NCBI GenBank assembly: GCA_020636095.1
Contig: JACJYN010000015.1
Coordinates: 1-64,000, forward strand
Source of the DNA: Lewinellaceae bacterium
GTDB taxonomy: Bacteria; Bacteroidota; Bacteroidia; Chitinophagales; Saprospiraceae
Direction of reading: 5' to 3'
DNA: 64,000 bases
Shown here: piece after piece, positions 10,395 through 20,937 of the stretch
How positions within the stretch are numbered: the first letter of the stretch is position 1
Layout: every line of letters begins with the position of its first letter
The notes under the pieces: generated by a model
The model's input: only the letters and a program-made list of their open reading frames with translations
The model's database searches: none
What the model was told of the DNA's origin: nothing
Position numbers and translations under genes: made by a program

Positions 10395-11078
10395 ATGATA
10401 CACCAAATCAAAATCACTTTCGCCATACTCGCTCTGTTGTTTATTTACCAGGCGTCTTATGCGCATGGCCCTGAAAAACACAAAAAGGAGGGTCAACAAG
10501 AAGCAGAAACGGACTCCATGGCTCGATCTCAGGACTCGACGATTGGTGAAGAACTCGTCGAACATGAATATGAGCATCAGATAATGCCTTCAACCATCGT
10601 GGAGGCAGAGCTCAGCGATTTCCCAACCCTGCATCCGCTGCTGGTTCACTTCCCGATAGTGCTCCTGCTGCTGGCGTTTTTGACACAGTTGTCGGCGCTG
10701 TTCGTTTGGAAAAAGGAGTTCAGTCTCCTGACGGGTATTTTATTGCTCGGCGGTTTTGGCAGCGCCTACCTTGTCAGCACGTTTTTCCATCCGCATACCG
10801 GAGAATTGAGCGAAGCTGCTCAGCAGGTACTCGGTATGCACGACCGGTATGCCGATTATACGATATGGATAAGCGGGATTGCCTTGTTGCTGAAAGCAGT
10901 GAGCCATTTTTTGCTCAAAAGAAAATTATGGATGGAGATATTGGTTGTGGCGGCCATTGCCGGGGCAGCCTGGTCGGTCAGCCATGCCGGGCATTATGGC
11001 GCTACGCTGGTACATCTGCACGGGGTGGGCCCACAGGGCAAATATTTGGAAACACAAGAACAAGAACATGAGCATTAA
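10395..11078 (+). CDS. DUF2231-like membrane protein with histidine-rich ends
   Basis: 227 residues: a signal/anchor segment, a charged linker (GPEKHKKEGQQE), then LHPLLVHFPIVLLLLAF and three further hydrophobic segments. The LHP-x-LVHFP motif is the mark of DUF2231 membrane proteins. A C-terminal tail QEQEHEH and scattered histidines suggest metal contact. It lies 27 bases after the multicopper oxidase and 85 bases before a copper ATPase, so it belongs to the copper operon. Its biochemical role is unknown; DUF2231 proteins often accompany cytochromes or metal transporters. Confidence 0.65.
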   Translation: MIHQIKITFAILALLFIYQASYAHGPEKHKKEGQQEAETDSMARSQDSTIGEELVEHEYEHQIMPSTIVEAELSDFPTLHPLLVHFPIVLLLLAFLTQLSALFVWKKEFSLLTGILLLGGFGSAYLVSTFFHPHTGELSEAAQQVLGMHDRYADYTIWISGIALLLKAVSHFLLKRKLWMEILVVAAIAGAAWSVSHAGHYGATLVHLHGVGPQGKYLETQEQEHEH

Positions 11079-11162
11079 CCAAAGAATGGCACAAGAAACG
11101 AGATACATCAATACAAGCATTGGTTCATTTTCTTTTAATAAATCAGAAAAATCAAAATCAAA

Positions 11163-13464
11163 ATGACACATACCTATCAAATCACCGGCATGACCTGTAG
11201 CCATTGCGCCGAAAAGGTCAAAAAAGCCTTGGAACAAGTAGACGGCATCCAATCTGCGAAGGTAACCCTCGACCCACCGGAGGCAACCCTTACCATGCAT
11301 CACCACATTCCCGAAGAAACCTTGAATGAAGTTTTGGCGAAGGCGGGCGATTACCGGTTGGCTATTCAAGGCCATGGGGCGCATGCCGACGAGGATGGGC
11401 ATGGCTCGCATGGAAAGGCACCAGAGGCCCACAAAAGCGCCCATCAGGGCCATTCAGGCCATGGAAACCATGCGGGCCACGGCGGCCACAACTCCGCGCA
11501 CGGCGAAATGGGCCACGACCACCACCGCATGATGATTGCAGATTTTAAAAAACGGTTCTGGGTAGTTCTGGTGCTGACTTTGCCCATTTTGGCCCTTTCG
11601 CCCATGATCCAGGACTGGCTGGGCATTGAATGGCAGTTTGCAGGAGATAAATACCTGCTCTTTGCGCTTTCCAGTATTGTCTATTTCTATGGCGGCTGGC
11701 CTTTCCTCAAAGGTTTCTTTGATGAAATAAAAGAGGGGTCGCCCGGTATGATGACCCTCATCGCGATGGCTATCTCAGTGGCCTATTTTTATTCGGCGGC
11801 CACCACTTTCGGGCTACCCGGCGAAAGCTTCTATTGGGAACTCGCCACCTTGATTGTCATCATGCTGTTGGGGCACTGGATCGAAATGAAATCTGTACTC
11901 GGCGCATCCAAAGCCCTGGAACTGCTGGTGAGTATGATGCCGTCCGAGGCGCACAAAATGGAAGGGGATAAAGTAGTTGATGTCAAGTTGGAAAACCTCC
12001 TGAGTGGCGACATCATTTTGGTGAAGCCGGGCGAGAAAGTCCCCGCAGATGGCATCGTCGTGGAGGGCGAAAGTTACCTCAACGAATCTATGTTGACAGG
12101 CGAATCCAAACCGGTGAAAAAAGGCGTGCATGAACAAGTGATAGGCGGCTCTATCAATGGCAACGGCTCCTTGAAAGTGAAGGTGGAACACACCGGAGAA
12201 GACAGCTACCTGAACAAGGTCATCACCATGGTGCAGGAAGCGCAGAAGACCAAATCCAAAATGCAGAACCTCTCTGACCGGGCGGCGAAATGGCTGACTT
12301 ACATTGCGCTGTCCATTGGCTTTGGCACACTGGCCCTGTGGTTAGCTTTGGGCAAGGATTTCGTTTTTGCCTTGGAAAGAATGGTAACCGTGATGGTCAT
12401 TTCCTGCCCGCATGCGCTGGGCTTGGCGGTTCCGCTTGTGGTAGTATATCAACTACCATTTCGGCTCAAAATGGCTTGCTCATCCGAAACCGGACGGCAT
12501 TTGAAGAAGCCCGGAAAATCTCTGCTCTGGTTTTGATAAAACCGGCACCTTGACCAAAGGAGAATTCGGTGTCACCCGATATGAGGCAGTAGCCAGCGAT
12601 TTGGACAAACAGGAAATGCTCCGCCTCGCCGGAGCGCTGGAACAAAACTCTGAGCACCCTATCGCAGTGGGCATTGTGCAAAAAAATAAATACTTTGGGC
12701 ATAACGATCCCAGCCCCCCGAAAATTTCGAAGCAATAAATAACCGGAAAGGGGTGCAGGCAACGGTGGAAGGAAAAGAGGTGAAAGTCGTCAGCCCGGGC
12801 TATTTGAAAGATGAAAACATAACGATACCCGAAGGTGCTTTTGGCAGTGCGGCAGAGACCGTGGTCTTCGTCATGGTAGCTGGAAAACTGGCTGGTTATA
12901 TTGCCCTTGCTGATGAAATCCGCCGGAATCGGCTGCCGCCATCCAAACCTTCAAGGACAACAACATCAAAGTTTACATGGCGACAGGCGACAACGACGTG
13001 GTCGGGAAAGCTGTAAGCGAGGAACTGTACCTGGACGGTTACTATGCCGAAGTTTTGCCGCATCAAAAGTGGAAATTGTCAAAGAACTTCAAGCCAAAGG
13101 CGAGTTCGTTGCCATGACCGGCGACGGGGTGAACGACGCCCCTGCGCTTGCCCAGTCGGATGTAGGGATTGCGGTAGGTTCGGGCACGGACGTGGCTGCG
13201 GAAACTGCGGATATCATCCTGGTCAACAGCAACCCGAAAGACATCGCCAACCTCATCCTATTTGGAAAAGCTACCTACAATAAAATGATCCAGAACCTGG
13301 CCTGGGCTACGGGCTACAACGCCATTGCCATTCCGCTGGCGGTGGGGGTTTTATATCCCTGGGGCTTTGTTTTGAGCCCGGCGGTAGGAGCTGTTTTTAT
13401 GAGCTTGAGCACGATAATTGTGGCGATTAATGCACAGTTGTTGAAACGGAAGATTGGCAGCTAA
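11163..13464 (+). pseudogene. Copper-transporting P1B-type ATPase with CPH motif (CopB class), frameshifted
   Basis: The order is: an N-terminal HMA domain with GMTCSHC, a long His/Gly-rich linker (residues 80-120), transmembrane segments, the actuator loop TGES, and the metal-passage motif CPH at residues 415-417. After shifts come FDKTGT (12535, one T missing from a T run), [26 protein letters not shown] and the C-terminal helices to 13464. The CPH class exports copper or silver and differs from the CPC-type CopA at 25825. Shifts are seen near 12440, 12530, 12700 (extra C in a C run), 12925 and 13060. All catalytic blocks are preserved, so either very recent decay or sequencing indels are possible. 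Confidence 0.88.
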
Positions 13465-13475
13465 ATTCATCAGAT

Positions 13476-13847
13476 ATGGAAATCATTCATGAAGCTGATT
13501 TGCAGGATTTCTTAAAAGAAGTGCAGCCTCCGGTCTGTTGTATCATTAATGATACTTCCGATACTCATTTTGCACGGGTTTATTTCAGCCTGTGGGGAAA
13601 TGGTACTCCTGGCCGGGGATTTCAGTTTTTAATCACGGGATATCAGAACTTTGTATCAGATTACCAGGGCAGAAGAGAAAGTATTGAAAAAGGCCAGGCC
13701 TTATTTCAAGAAATGGCACGAGAGCTGGAAGAACGAGGTGTTGAGGTAGAGGGAGCGCAGACCCGGGTAAGCGGAAGATATCCTGTTTTGGAAGATGAAA
13801 AAACCAAGGATTGGTGGCGCGAGCGGTCTGAAAAAAGCCGGATTTGA
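13476..13847 (+). CDS. Unknown cytosolic protein, 3' end rebuilt by a recombination junction
   Basis: 123 residues, acidic and helical, with no signal peptide and a PVCCIINDTSD segment near residue 18. I do not recognise a family. The last codons (SEKSRI) are read from a 65-base segment that also forms the 3' end of the methyltransferase gene at 23153-23217, in a different frame. The native C-terminus has therefore probably been replaced. It starts 11 bases after the copper ATPase and may once have been part of that operon. Confidence 0.5.
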   Translation: MEIIHEADLQDFLKEVQPPVCCIINDTSDTHFARVYFSLWGNGTPGRGFQFLITGYQNFVSDYQGRRESIEKGQALFQEMARELEERGVEVEGAQTRVSGRYPVLEDEKTKDWWRERSEKSRI

Positions 13848-13892
13848 CGACATTGAGGAGATTGATCTTTGGAAAGATATTGTAAAACTCAT
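13828..13892 (+). repeat. 65-base copy of the methyltransferase 3' end
   Basis: This segment matches 23153-23217 over 65 bases with one visible mismatch (13884). At 23 kb it encodes the last residues of a SAM methyltransferase (KKAGFDDIEEIDLW...). Here it is cut off from the rest of that gene and joined to an unrelated reading frame. It marks a deletion or recombination junction. Confidence 0.85.
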
Positions 13893-13923
13893 GCAATGAA
13901 AAAAGAATTAACAGAAAAATAAA

Positions 13924-15190
13924 ATGACAGGCAGCAATATTACAGCACTGGGTATTTTCCTCGGACTGGGTTTGTTGGTTGGGCTACAGCGGGAACGTTA
14001 CCATTCCCGTATTGCCGGTATCCGCACTTTTACACTTATCACACTGTTCGGCAGCGTTTCGGGTATGTTGGCTGAATATTTCCAGCAGGGCTGGATAATT
14101 GCTGTCGGCGGATTTTCGGTTGCATGGTTATTGGGCATTGCCAATTTTTTGAAAAAAAGTGAAAAAGAACCCGACATCTACCAGACAACAGAGATTGCAG
14201 CTTTGCTGATGTATGCAGTTGGAGCATGTTTGATTGTTGTTAACCATTTAGCAGGTATTGTGGTAGGTGGGTGTAGTGGCGTTGCTGCTTTATTTGAAGC
14301 AATATTTACGTGAGATAGTTGCACGGCTCGGAGAAAAAGATTTACAGGCGATTATGTTATTCGTGTACCATCTCACTGGTGATTTTGCCCGTTCTGCCCG
14401 ATAAGGATTTTTTTACTTATGAAGTCTTTAACCTACGGGAAACCTGGTTAATGGTCGTGTTGATTGTCGGTATGGGAGTGACTGGATATTTTGCCTATAA
14501 ATGGTTGGGCGACACAATGGGTACTGCTTTGAGCGGGATTTTGGGAGGGCTGATTTCGAGTACGGCGACTTCGGTTACCTACTCCAAGCAAACCAAAGAA
14601 ACCCCTTCCTCCATTCGCTTGGCAGGGTTTGTCATAATGGCAGCCTCCACCATTGCGTTTGCCAGGATCCTTATTGAAATATCGATTGTTGCACCCCGTC
14701 AATTCGGGGTAGTGGCTCCTCCCTTGGTCGTTGTTATGGTTTTTATGGCCTTGGTGTCTGTTGGGTTGTTTTACTATAATAAGAATAAAGGTATCCAGGT
14801 TAACGAGCCTGAAAACCCTGCACAGTTCAAAACAGCTTTGGTTTTCGCCATTCTTTATGCCGCCATACTATTCGTCATCGCCATCGTAAAAGATTATTAT
14901 GGAAATGAAGGGCTTTATGTCGTTTCGGTCATCAGTGGATTGACCGATATGGATGCCATCACCTTGTCCCTTTCCAACATGATGGAAGATGGAAGGATTG
15001 ATGCCACATCAGGAGGAAGGTTCCTTCTGGTGGCTTCCCTCTCCAATCTTGTTTTTAAAGGGGGCATGGTGGTTTGTTTGGACACAGGAGCCTGTTGAAA
15101 ATCATTGTGCCCGCATTTGGCTTTGTCTTAATCGTGGGGATTCTGATGCTTTGGTTTTTTAGTGAAATGCAAAAGATAACAACAAGATAG
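13924..15190 (+). pseudogene. MgtC/DUF4010 family inner-membrane protein, frameshifted
   Basis: The N-terminal MgtC-like domain is clear: LGLGLLVGLQRERYHS, GIRTFTLITLFGSVSG, and a third helix with AVGGFSVAWLLG. The C-terminal DUF4010 part follows in another frame, with LGDTMGTALSGILGGLISSTA and SGLTDMDAITLSLSNM. A shift near 14270 separates the two. A second shift near 15080 moves the last helix (IIVPAFGFVLIVGILMLWFF) out of frame. There are about ten membrane helices. The family is linked to magnesium or phosphate stress, but the transported ion, if any, is unknown. Both breaks lie close to G runs. Confidence 0.8.
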
Positions 15191-15213
15191 TCATAGAAAT
15201 AATGAACTGATTC

Positions 15214-17354
15214 ATGAATACAACGATAAAAAATACGGAGAAAAAGCCAGCACATCCCAATCATCCCAAAAGAGTGAAACCTCAAACCGGCGGGATGGAA
15301 AATGCCTACGAAACCAGTGCTGGCAAGAGTTATCCACTTGGGGCGACCGTGTATCCCAACGGGGTGAATTTCACTGTTTTTTCAAAAACAGTGAAAAGGT
15401 AGAATTATGTCTTTTCCACGAAGTGGACGATGCCACCCCTTTCCAGGTCATTCCTTTGGATGCAACAAAAACAAATCCTTTTACTACTGGCATGTTTTCG
15501 TAAAAGATTTGAAGCCCGATGCGCTCTACGGCTACAAGGTTTACGGGGAATATAACCCTTCAAAGGGGTATCGTTTTGATGGGACCAAATTGCTGCTCGA
15601 CCCTTACGCCAGGGCTGTGGTGAAAGGGAAAAATTACAGCAGGGCGGCAGCAGCCCTTCCGGGGACAACACCCCTTATGCCATGAAAGGCGTGGTCATTG
15701 ACCCCTACACCTACGATTGGGAAGGGATGAACCCCTTTATCATCCTTATGCCAAATCCATTATTTATGAACTGCATGTGAAAGGGTTCACCCAACACCCC
15801 AATTCGGAAATCGGGGAAGATATGAGGGGCACGTACACTGGCCTGGTTGAAAAGATTCCCTATTTGAAAGACCTGGGCATTACCTCTGTGGAGCTGATGC
15901 CGGTATTTCAGTTCGATGAAACGGAGGCACATTCACCCGAGTTGAAAAATTATTGGGGCTACAGCCCATTGGCATTTTTCGCCCCGCATAGCAGTTATTG
16001 TTACTGTGATGAGCCGCAGGTAATTGCGGATGAGTTCAGGGATATGGTCAAGGCATTCCATAAAGCCGGTATCGAGGTCATTTTGGATGTGGTGTTTAAC
16101 CATACGAGCGAAGGGAATCAGGCAGGGCCGGTTTTTTCATTCAAGGGATTGGAAAATTCATTCTACTACATCCTCGCCGGCAACCCTGAATATTTCGCCG
16201 ATTTCAGCGGTTGTGGGAATACGCTCAATACCAACCAATACATCGTCAGGAGATTGATAATAGATTCGCTGAAAAGATGGGTGACAGAGATGCACGTCGA
16301 TGGTTTTCGCTTTGACCTGGCATCGGTCATGTCACGGGATGAACATGGCAACCCGATGGACAATCCGCCTATTCTTTGGGAAATCGAATCCCATCCTGTC
16401 TTGTCACGGGCAAAAATCATTGCAGAGGCATGGGATACCGGAGGCTTGTACCAGGTGGGGTCGTTCATCGGCGATAAGTGGGCGGAATGGAATGGAAAAT
16501 ATCGGGATAATATCCGGAAATTTTGCGGGGCGATAATGGGATGGCGAAATCGTTCGCATCCAGCATAGCCGGCAGTCTGGAATTGTATAAAAACCTTTCA
16601 GGGACCCTAACCGGAGCATCAATTTCATTACCTGCCACGATGGGTTTACCCTCAATGACCTGGTTTCTTATAATAACAAACACAATGAAGCCAACGGGGA
16701 GGAGAACCGGGATGGCTCCAACGATAATTTCAGCAGTAATTATGGCGTAGAAACCACACCGATAACCCAGTACCATAGAAGCAACCAGGCTCCGGCAAAT
16801 CAAAAACTTCTTCACCGTCCTGCTTCTCTCGCAAGGCACCCCCATGATTTCGGTGGGCGATGAGGTAAGGCGGACACAACATGGAAACAACAATGCCTAT
16901 TGCCAGGACAATGAAATCAGTTGGTTCAACTGGGACAAAGTGGATGAGAACCGCCCATTGTTCGAGTTTGTAAAAAGCCTTGTTCAATTCCGGAAAGAGC
17001 ACCCCATTTTCCAATTGAAAAATATTGTACCATTCCCGATTCGGGAGGTAAAATATATTGTGGCATGGCACCAAATTGAACCAACCTGACTGGGATTATT
17101 ACTCCCACAGCATTGCCTACACCTTACAGGATAAAGAAAATGACTGCTTGTTTCATTTTATGATAAATGCCTATTGGGAAGCTTTGCACTTTGAGTTGCC
17201 AAAAAGCAGGGAAGGAAAAAACTGGTGTCGCATTGTTGATACCTGCTTGGCCCACCCTGATGATTTTCCTAAAAATGGGGAGCTGCTGCCGCATTCGGAT
17301 TCCTATGAGCTGAAGCCAAGGTCGGTTGTCGTTTTAAAAGAAAGAAAATCATGA
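15214..17354 (+). pseudogene. Glycogen debranching enzyme / isoamylase (GlgX-like), frameshifted
   Basis: Pieces in order: YPLGATVYPNGVNFTVFS (CBM48-like N-domain); YHPYAKSIIYELHVKGFT; the GH13 blocks VILDVVFNHTSEGN, VDGFRFDLAS (nucleophile Asp) and IIAEAWD (acid Glu); [20 protein letters not shown] (another frame, near 16620); then [19 protein letters not shown]; and a C-terminal beta domain ending at 17354. GlgX-type enzymes hydrolyse alpha-1,6 branches of glycogen. At least five shifts are present: in an A run near 15390, and near 15655, 15715, 16530 and 16760. The active-site aspartate and glutamate are both kept. Confidence 0.85.
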
Positions 17355-17393
17355 ATAGTCACTATAAATATTGAATTTCACTAAGTGGACAAA

Positions 17394-18698
17394 ATGGATA
17401 ACTACAAAAAAAATAGTTTAAGTTTAACCGGAGCAGTGGCACTTGGTACCGGGGTTATGATAGGAGCCGGCATCTTTGCCTTGCTGGGCCAGGTGGCGGA
17501 ACTTGCAGGAACTTTGTTTCCTTTAGCCTTTTTAGTGGGGGCGGTCATCTCCGGTTTTAGTGCCTATGCTTACATAAAGTTATCCAATGCTTACCCATCA
17601 GCGGGTGGCATTGCCATGTACCTCAAAAAGGCCTATGGCCCAGGTACGCTCACTGCAGCGGGATCTCTTTTAATGGCTTTTTCAATGGTTATTGGCGAAA
17701 GCCTGGTGGCTCGCACGTTTGGGGCATATACCCTGCAGCTTTTCGATGTACAAGAAAATAGTATTTGGGTACCTGTTTTGGGTGTTTTATTATTGGTGGT
17801 TGCCTTTTTAATCAATATTTCCGGCAATAAGGTGATTGGCCGCTCTTCCAAAATGTTGGCAGTCATCAAAATAGGGGGCCTTGCCATCTTCGCCATTGGC
17901 GGCTTATGGGCAGCAGGTTTTTCATTTGGTGAAGCCTTGCCTTCCTCCATCTCCAGTGAACATACGGCATCCAGTTATATAGGGGCATTGGCTTTTACCA
18001 TCCTGGCTTATAAAGGCTTTACCACTATCACAAACAGTGGAGGTGAGATTGTGAATCCTACTAAAAACGTAGGACGTGCCATTATAATTTCGCTCTTTCT
18101 ATGCACCCTGGTGTATGTATTGGTGGCTTTGGCAGTTTCAGCTAATTTGTCAATTCCCGAGATTATAGCAGCCAAAGATTTTTCCCTCGCAGAAGCTTCC
18201 AAACCTGCATTTGGTAAATATGGATTGTGGTTTACGGTGGGTATTGCCATAGTAGCCACTATTTCGGGGGTTATTGCCAGCATATTTGCCGTTTCCAGAA
18301 TGACCGCTATGCTTACTGAAATAAACCTGATTCCACATAGACATTTTGGGTTGCCCGGCCGATTGCAAAAGCACATGCTCGTTTATACCGTGGTTATTGC
18401 CATTTTACTCACCGCATTTTTCGACCTGAGCCGAATTGCTTCGCTTGGAGCTATTTTTTACCTAACGATGGACGTAATACTCCAATGGGGCGTGTTAAAA
18501 AACCTTAGAAAAAAAGTAAATGTCAATATTGCAATTGTTATCACTGCTATTCTGCTCGACCTGCTTGTATTGGGTGCATTTCTCTGGATAAAAGCCTCCA
18601 GTGATTTTTTGGTAATAGTGGTTTCCATAGTACTGATGTTTTTGGTTTTTGTTGGAGAACGGTGGTTTTTACAATGGAAAACAAACGAGAAGAACTAA
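17394..18698 (+). CDS. APC-family amino acid permease
   Basis: 434 residues from ATG 17394; a GTG at 17385 would add three residues. About twelve hydrophobic helices are visible. The N-terminus has the APC signature GTGVMIGAGIFALLGQVAELAG, and helix 6 has the AYKGFTTITNSGGEI region. Members exchange or import amino acids at the inner membrane; the substrate is not predictable here. The first 60 codons and about 30 upstream bases are nearly repeated at 49384-49630 on the opposite strand. It is intact, unlike the debranching enzyme gene just upstream. Confidence 0.85.
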   Translation: MDNYKKNSLSLTGAVALGTGVMIGAGIFALLGQVAELAGTLFPLAFLVGAVISGFSAYAYIKLSNAYPSAGGIAMYLKKAYGPGTLTAAGSLLMAFSMVIGESLVARTFGAYTLQLFDVQENSIWVPVLGVLLLVVAFLINISGNKVIGRSSKMLAVIKIGGLAIFAIGGLWAAGFSFGEALPSSISSEHTASSYIGALAFTILAYKGFTTITNSGGEIVNPTKNVGRAIIISLFLCTLVYVLVALAVSANLSIPEIIAAKDFSLAEASKPAFGKYGLWFTVGIAIVATISGVIASIFAVSRMTAMLTEINLIPHRHFGLPGRLQKHMLVYTVVIAILLTAFFDLSRIASLGAIFYLTMDVILQWGVLKNLRKKVNVNIAIVITAILLDLLVLGAFLWIKASSDFLVIVVSIVLMFLVFVGERWFLQWKTNEKN

Positions 18699-18850
18699 AT
18701 TTTAAAGTATGACCAAAGGGTCAATGCACTGAATTGAAAAAGATGGTTTCAATAATCTTTATAACCATCATAACAGCATGGGGAGGGCTTGGGCTGTGAT
18801 AATTGGAGTCCCGGCAAAATCCATCGAACCACGCATTATTTTTAGCATGT

Positions 18851-20095
18851 ATGAATGAACTCAGTTTTGTTGACAAAAGGTTGGCGATGCTTTTCATCAC
18901 CCTTTTTACGGTGGCACTTGGTTTTGGGGTGATTTTGCCAGTCCTGCCTTTTTACACGGAGCGGCTGGCATTGGGCGAAGGCGCATCGCCGGACAGCGTC
19001 ACCTTCCATATCGGATTTTTGACCAGCGCCTTTCCTTTTTTTCAAATGTTTTTTGCCCCTTTATGGGGGCGATGGTCTGACAAATTGGGCAGGAGGCCAC
19101 TTATCGTTGCCGGGCTTTTGGGTTATGTCGTGATGCAGTTTTTGATAGGTATTTCGACCTCCCTCTGGATGCTTTATCTGGCCCGGATAATCGGGGGCAT
19201 CTTCACCTCTGCCATCATCCCCGTGGGCTATGCCCTGGTCACTGACCTGACCTCAAAAGAGAACCGGGCCCTTGGCTTTGCATTGGCTGGCACATCTTAC
19301 AATATCGGGGTTGTCGCAGGCCCGTTCATTGGTGGGTTGTTAAGCCAAACGGATTTGCACTTGTATTTGGAATTTGGGCATTTTCTGATAAATGATTATT
19401 CCGTTCCTTTTTTCTTTCTTGCCATAGTAGGCTTGGCACTCCTGCCCATTGCAATAAAATGGCTAAAGGGCAACGGTGCTATTGCTGAAAAAAAACCAGC
19501 CATTGCAAGGCCGTCAAAATGGCAACAGGTAGCGCGGGATTTATTTCCTTTCTTACTGTTGTCATTCATTTATCAGCTTGCCCTCACTTTGTTCGAAGCT
19601 GTATTCTCCATTTATTCCAAAAATGAACTACAGTATGATGCCGTCACCATTGGATATGGTTTTATGGTCTGTGCCCTGGTGATGGGCTTATTGCAGCCCA
19701 TAGTGGTTTCACGGAGGGTCAAGAAAATAATTCCCGGCCATAATCAGGTTGCATTGGGTTACGGAATTTTTGGCATTTCCATTTTACTCCTCATAACTGC
19801 CGAACAACTATCCTTTGTATTGCTGCTTATCGGGCTGTTGGCAGCGGGGGGAGCATTCATTGCGCCAAACATCACGGCCCTTATTTCCCTGAAAGGGGGG
19901 CAGGAGGCCGGCGAAGCGCTTGGGATTCAAAAATCTACCGACAGCCTCGGACAAGTGATAGGCCCAATCGTGGGGAGTTGGCTACTGACAGTGAACAATT
20001 CCTTGCCTTATTTACTGACTGGAATAGTGGTAATCGTGGTTTCCCTGTTCCTTTTCAGCAGCAAAAAGTTTGTTACCGTATATGGAAGTAGTTAA
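18851..20095 (+). CDS. Major facilitator superfamily transporter (TetA-like)
   Basis: 414 residues from ATG 18851, where the hydrophobic N-terminus begins; the upstream in-frame extension looks non-coding. Twelve helices are seen. Motif A in loop 2-3 is clear as GRWSDKLGRRPLI, and helix 5 has the motif C-like GTSYNIGVVAGPFIGG typical of drug/proton antiporters. The C-half carries GLLAAGGAFIAPN and EALGIQKSTDSLGQVIGP. It probably exports small hydrophobic compounds. Its 3' end overlaps the next gene by 14 bases. Confidence 0.85.
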   Translation: MNELSFVDKRLAMLFITLFTVALGFGVILPVLPFYTERLALGEGASPDSVTFHIGFLTSAFPFFQMFFAPLWGRWSDKLGRRPLIVAGLLGYVVMQFLIGISTSLWMLYLARIIGGIFTSAIIPVGYALVTDLTSKENRALGFALAGTSYNIGVVAGPFIGGLLSQTDLHLYLEFGHFLINDYSVPFFFLAIVGLALLPIAIKWLKGNGAIAEKKPAIARPSKWQQVARDLFPFLLLSFIYQLALTLFEAVFSIYSKNELQYDAVTIGYGFMVCALVMGLLQPIVVSRRVKKIIPGHNQVALGYGIFGISILLLITAEQLSFVLLLIGLLAAGGAFIAPNITALISLKGGQEAGEALGIQKSTDSLGQVIGPIVGSWLLTVNNSLPYLLTGIVVIVVSLFLFSSKKFVTVYGSS

Positions 20096-20897
20096 GTCAA
20101 GAAAAAGCTTTGGTGAAAGATACATCGTCCTGGTTCATCTGATGGTCGGCGTTGCCGTATTTTATTTTCTTGTACACCCGCTGACGATGGTCATTTATTG
20201 GTTTGAAATGAACGGGATGCCGTTCACGTTGAACCAATTTTTTGCGGTGGCGCCCGGCAGGATATTGGATTCTTTTTCTTTCCAGATGACCGGAATGGCT
20301 GTGCCCTTCATTGTGATAGGCGGGTTAGTGGGGTTGGGTTCGGGGCTGTATTACAGGAATATTTTGCAGAAAGTGAAAATACTGCGCAGGAAGGATGCAC
20401 AGCTCAAAGGAAGTGTCCTTTCCATCATCCAGGAAGGTGAAGGCGACCGGGTAGAATTCAAATCTTCTCTGCGGTACGATTACCATCGGGAATCCATCAA
20501 CAAAAGCCTGGAAGATGTGATTGTAAAAACCATTGCCGGTTTTATGAACACAAAGGGTGGCGAACTATTGATTGGCGTGGACGACAAAGGGAATATACTT
20601 GGCCTGAAACAGGACTACCTATCCCTCAAAAAGAAAAACCGGGACGGCTTCGAGTTGAGGATTTATCAAATGATTACCAATGACATTGGCATCGAGTTTT
20701 GCTCCTTGGTTCAAACAGATTTTTACGATTTGGATGGGAAAGACATTTGTGTCCTGAGAATTGGGGCAGCCCAATCGCCTGCTTACGTGCATGGCAACAG
20801 TAAAACAGCTTTTTACATCCGGGCAGGCAACTCGACCAAGCCATTGACGATTCGGGAAGCCGTGAAATATATTAATTTGCGCCAAGGCAGAAGTTAG
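20082..20897 (+). CDS. Membrane protein with AlbA_2 / Schlafen-like nucleic-acid-binding domain
   Basis: 271 residues from ATG 20082. The N-terminal 110 residues contain two membrane helices (VLVHLMVGVAVFYFLV and IVIGGLVGLGSGLYY). The C-terminal 140 residues are an AlbA_2 (divergent AAA_4/Schlafen core) domain with EGDRVEFKSSLRY, IAGFMNTKGGELLIGVDD, GNILGL and AFYIRAGNSTKPL. This domain binds nucleic acids or acts as a nuclease in Schlafen relatives. Anchoring it to the membrane is unusual. It overlaps the MFS gene by 14 bases, so the two are co-translated. Its function is unknown. Confidence 0.75.
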   Translation: MEVVKSRKSFGERYIVLVHLMVGVAVFYFLVHPLTMVIYWFEMNGMPFTLNQFFAVAPGRILDSFSFQMTGMAVPFIVIGGLVGLGSGLYYRNILQKVKILRRKDAQLKGSVLSIIQEGEGDRVEFKSSLRYDYHRESINKSLEDVIVKTIAGFMNTKGGELLIGVDDKGNILGLKQDYLSLKKKNRDGFELRIYQMITNDIGIEFCSLVQTDFYDLDGKDICVLRIGAAQSPAYVHGNSKTAFYIRAGNSTKPLTIREAVKYINLRQGRS

Positions 20898-20937
20898 GCG
20901 GGTTGATATTTACATAACCTCTCACAAGTATCTTTTT

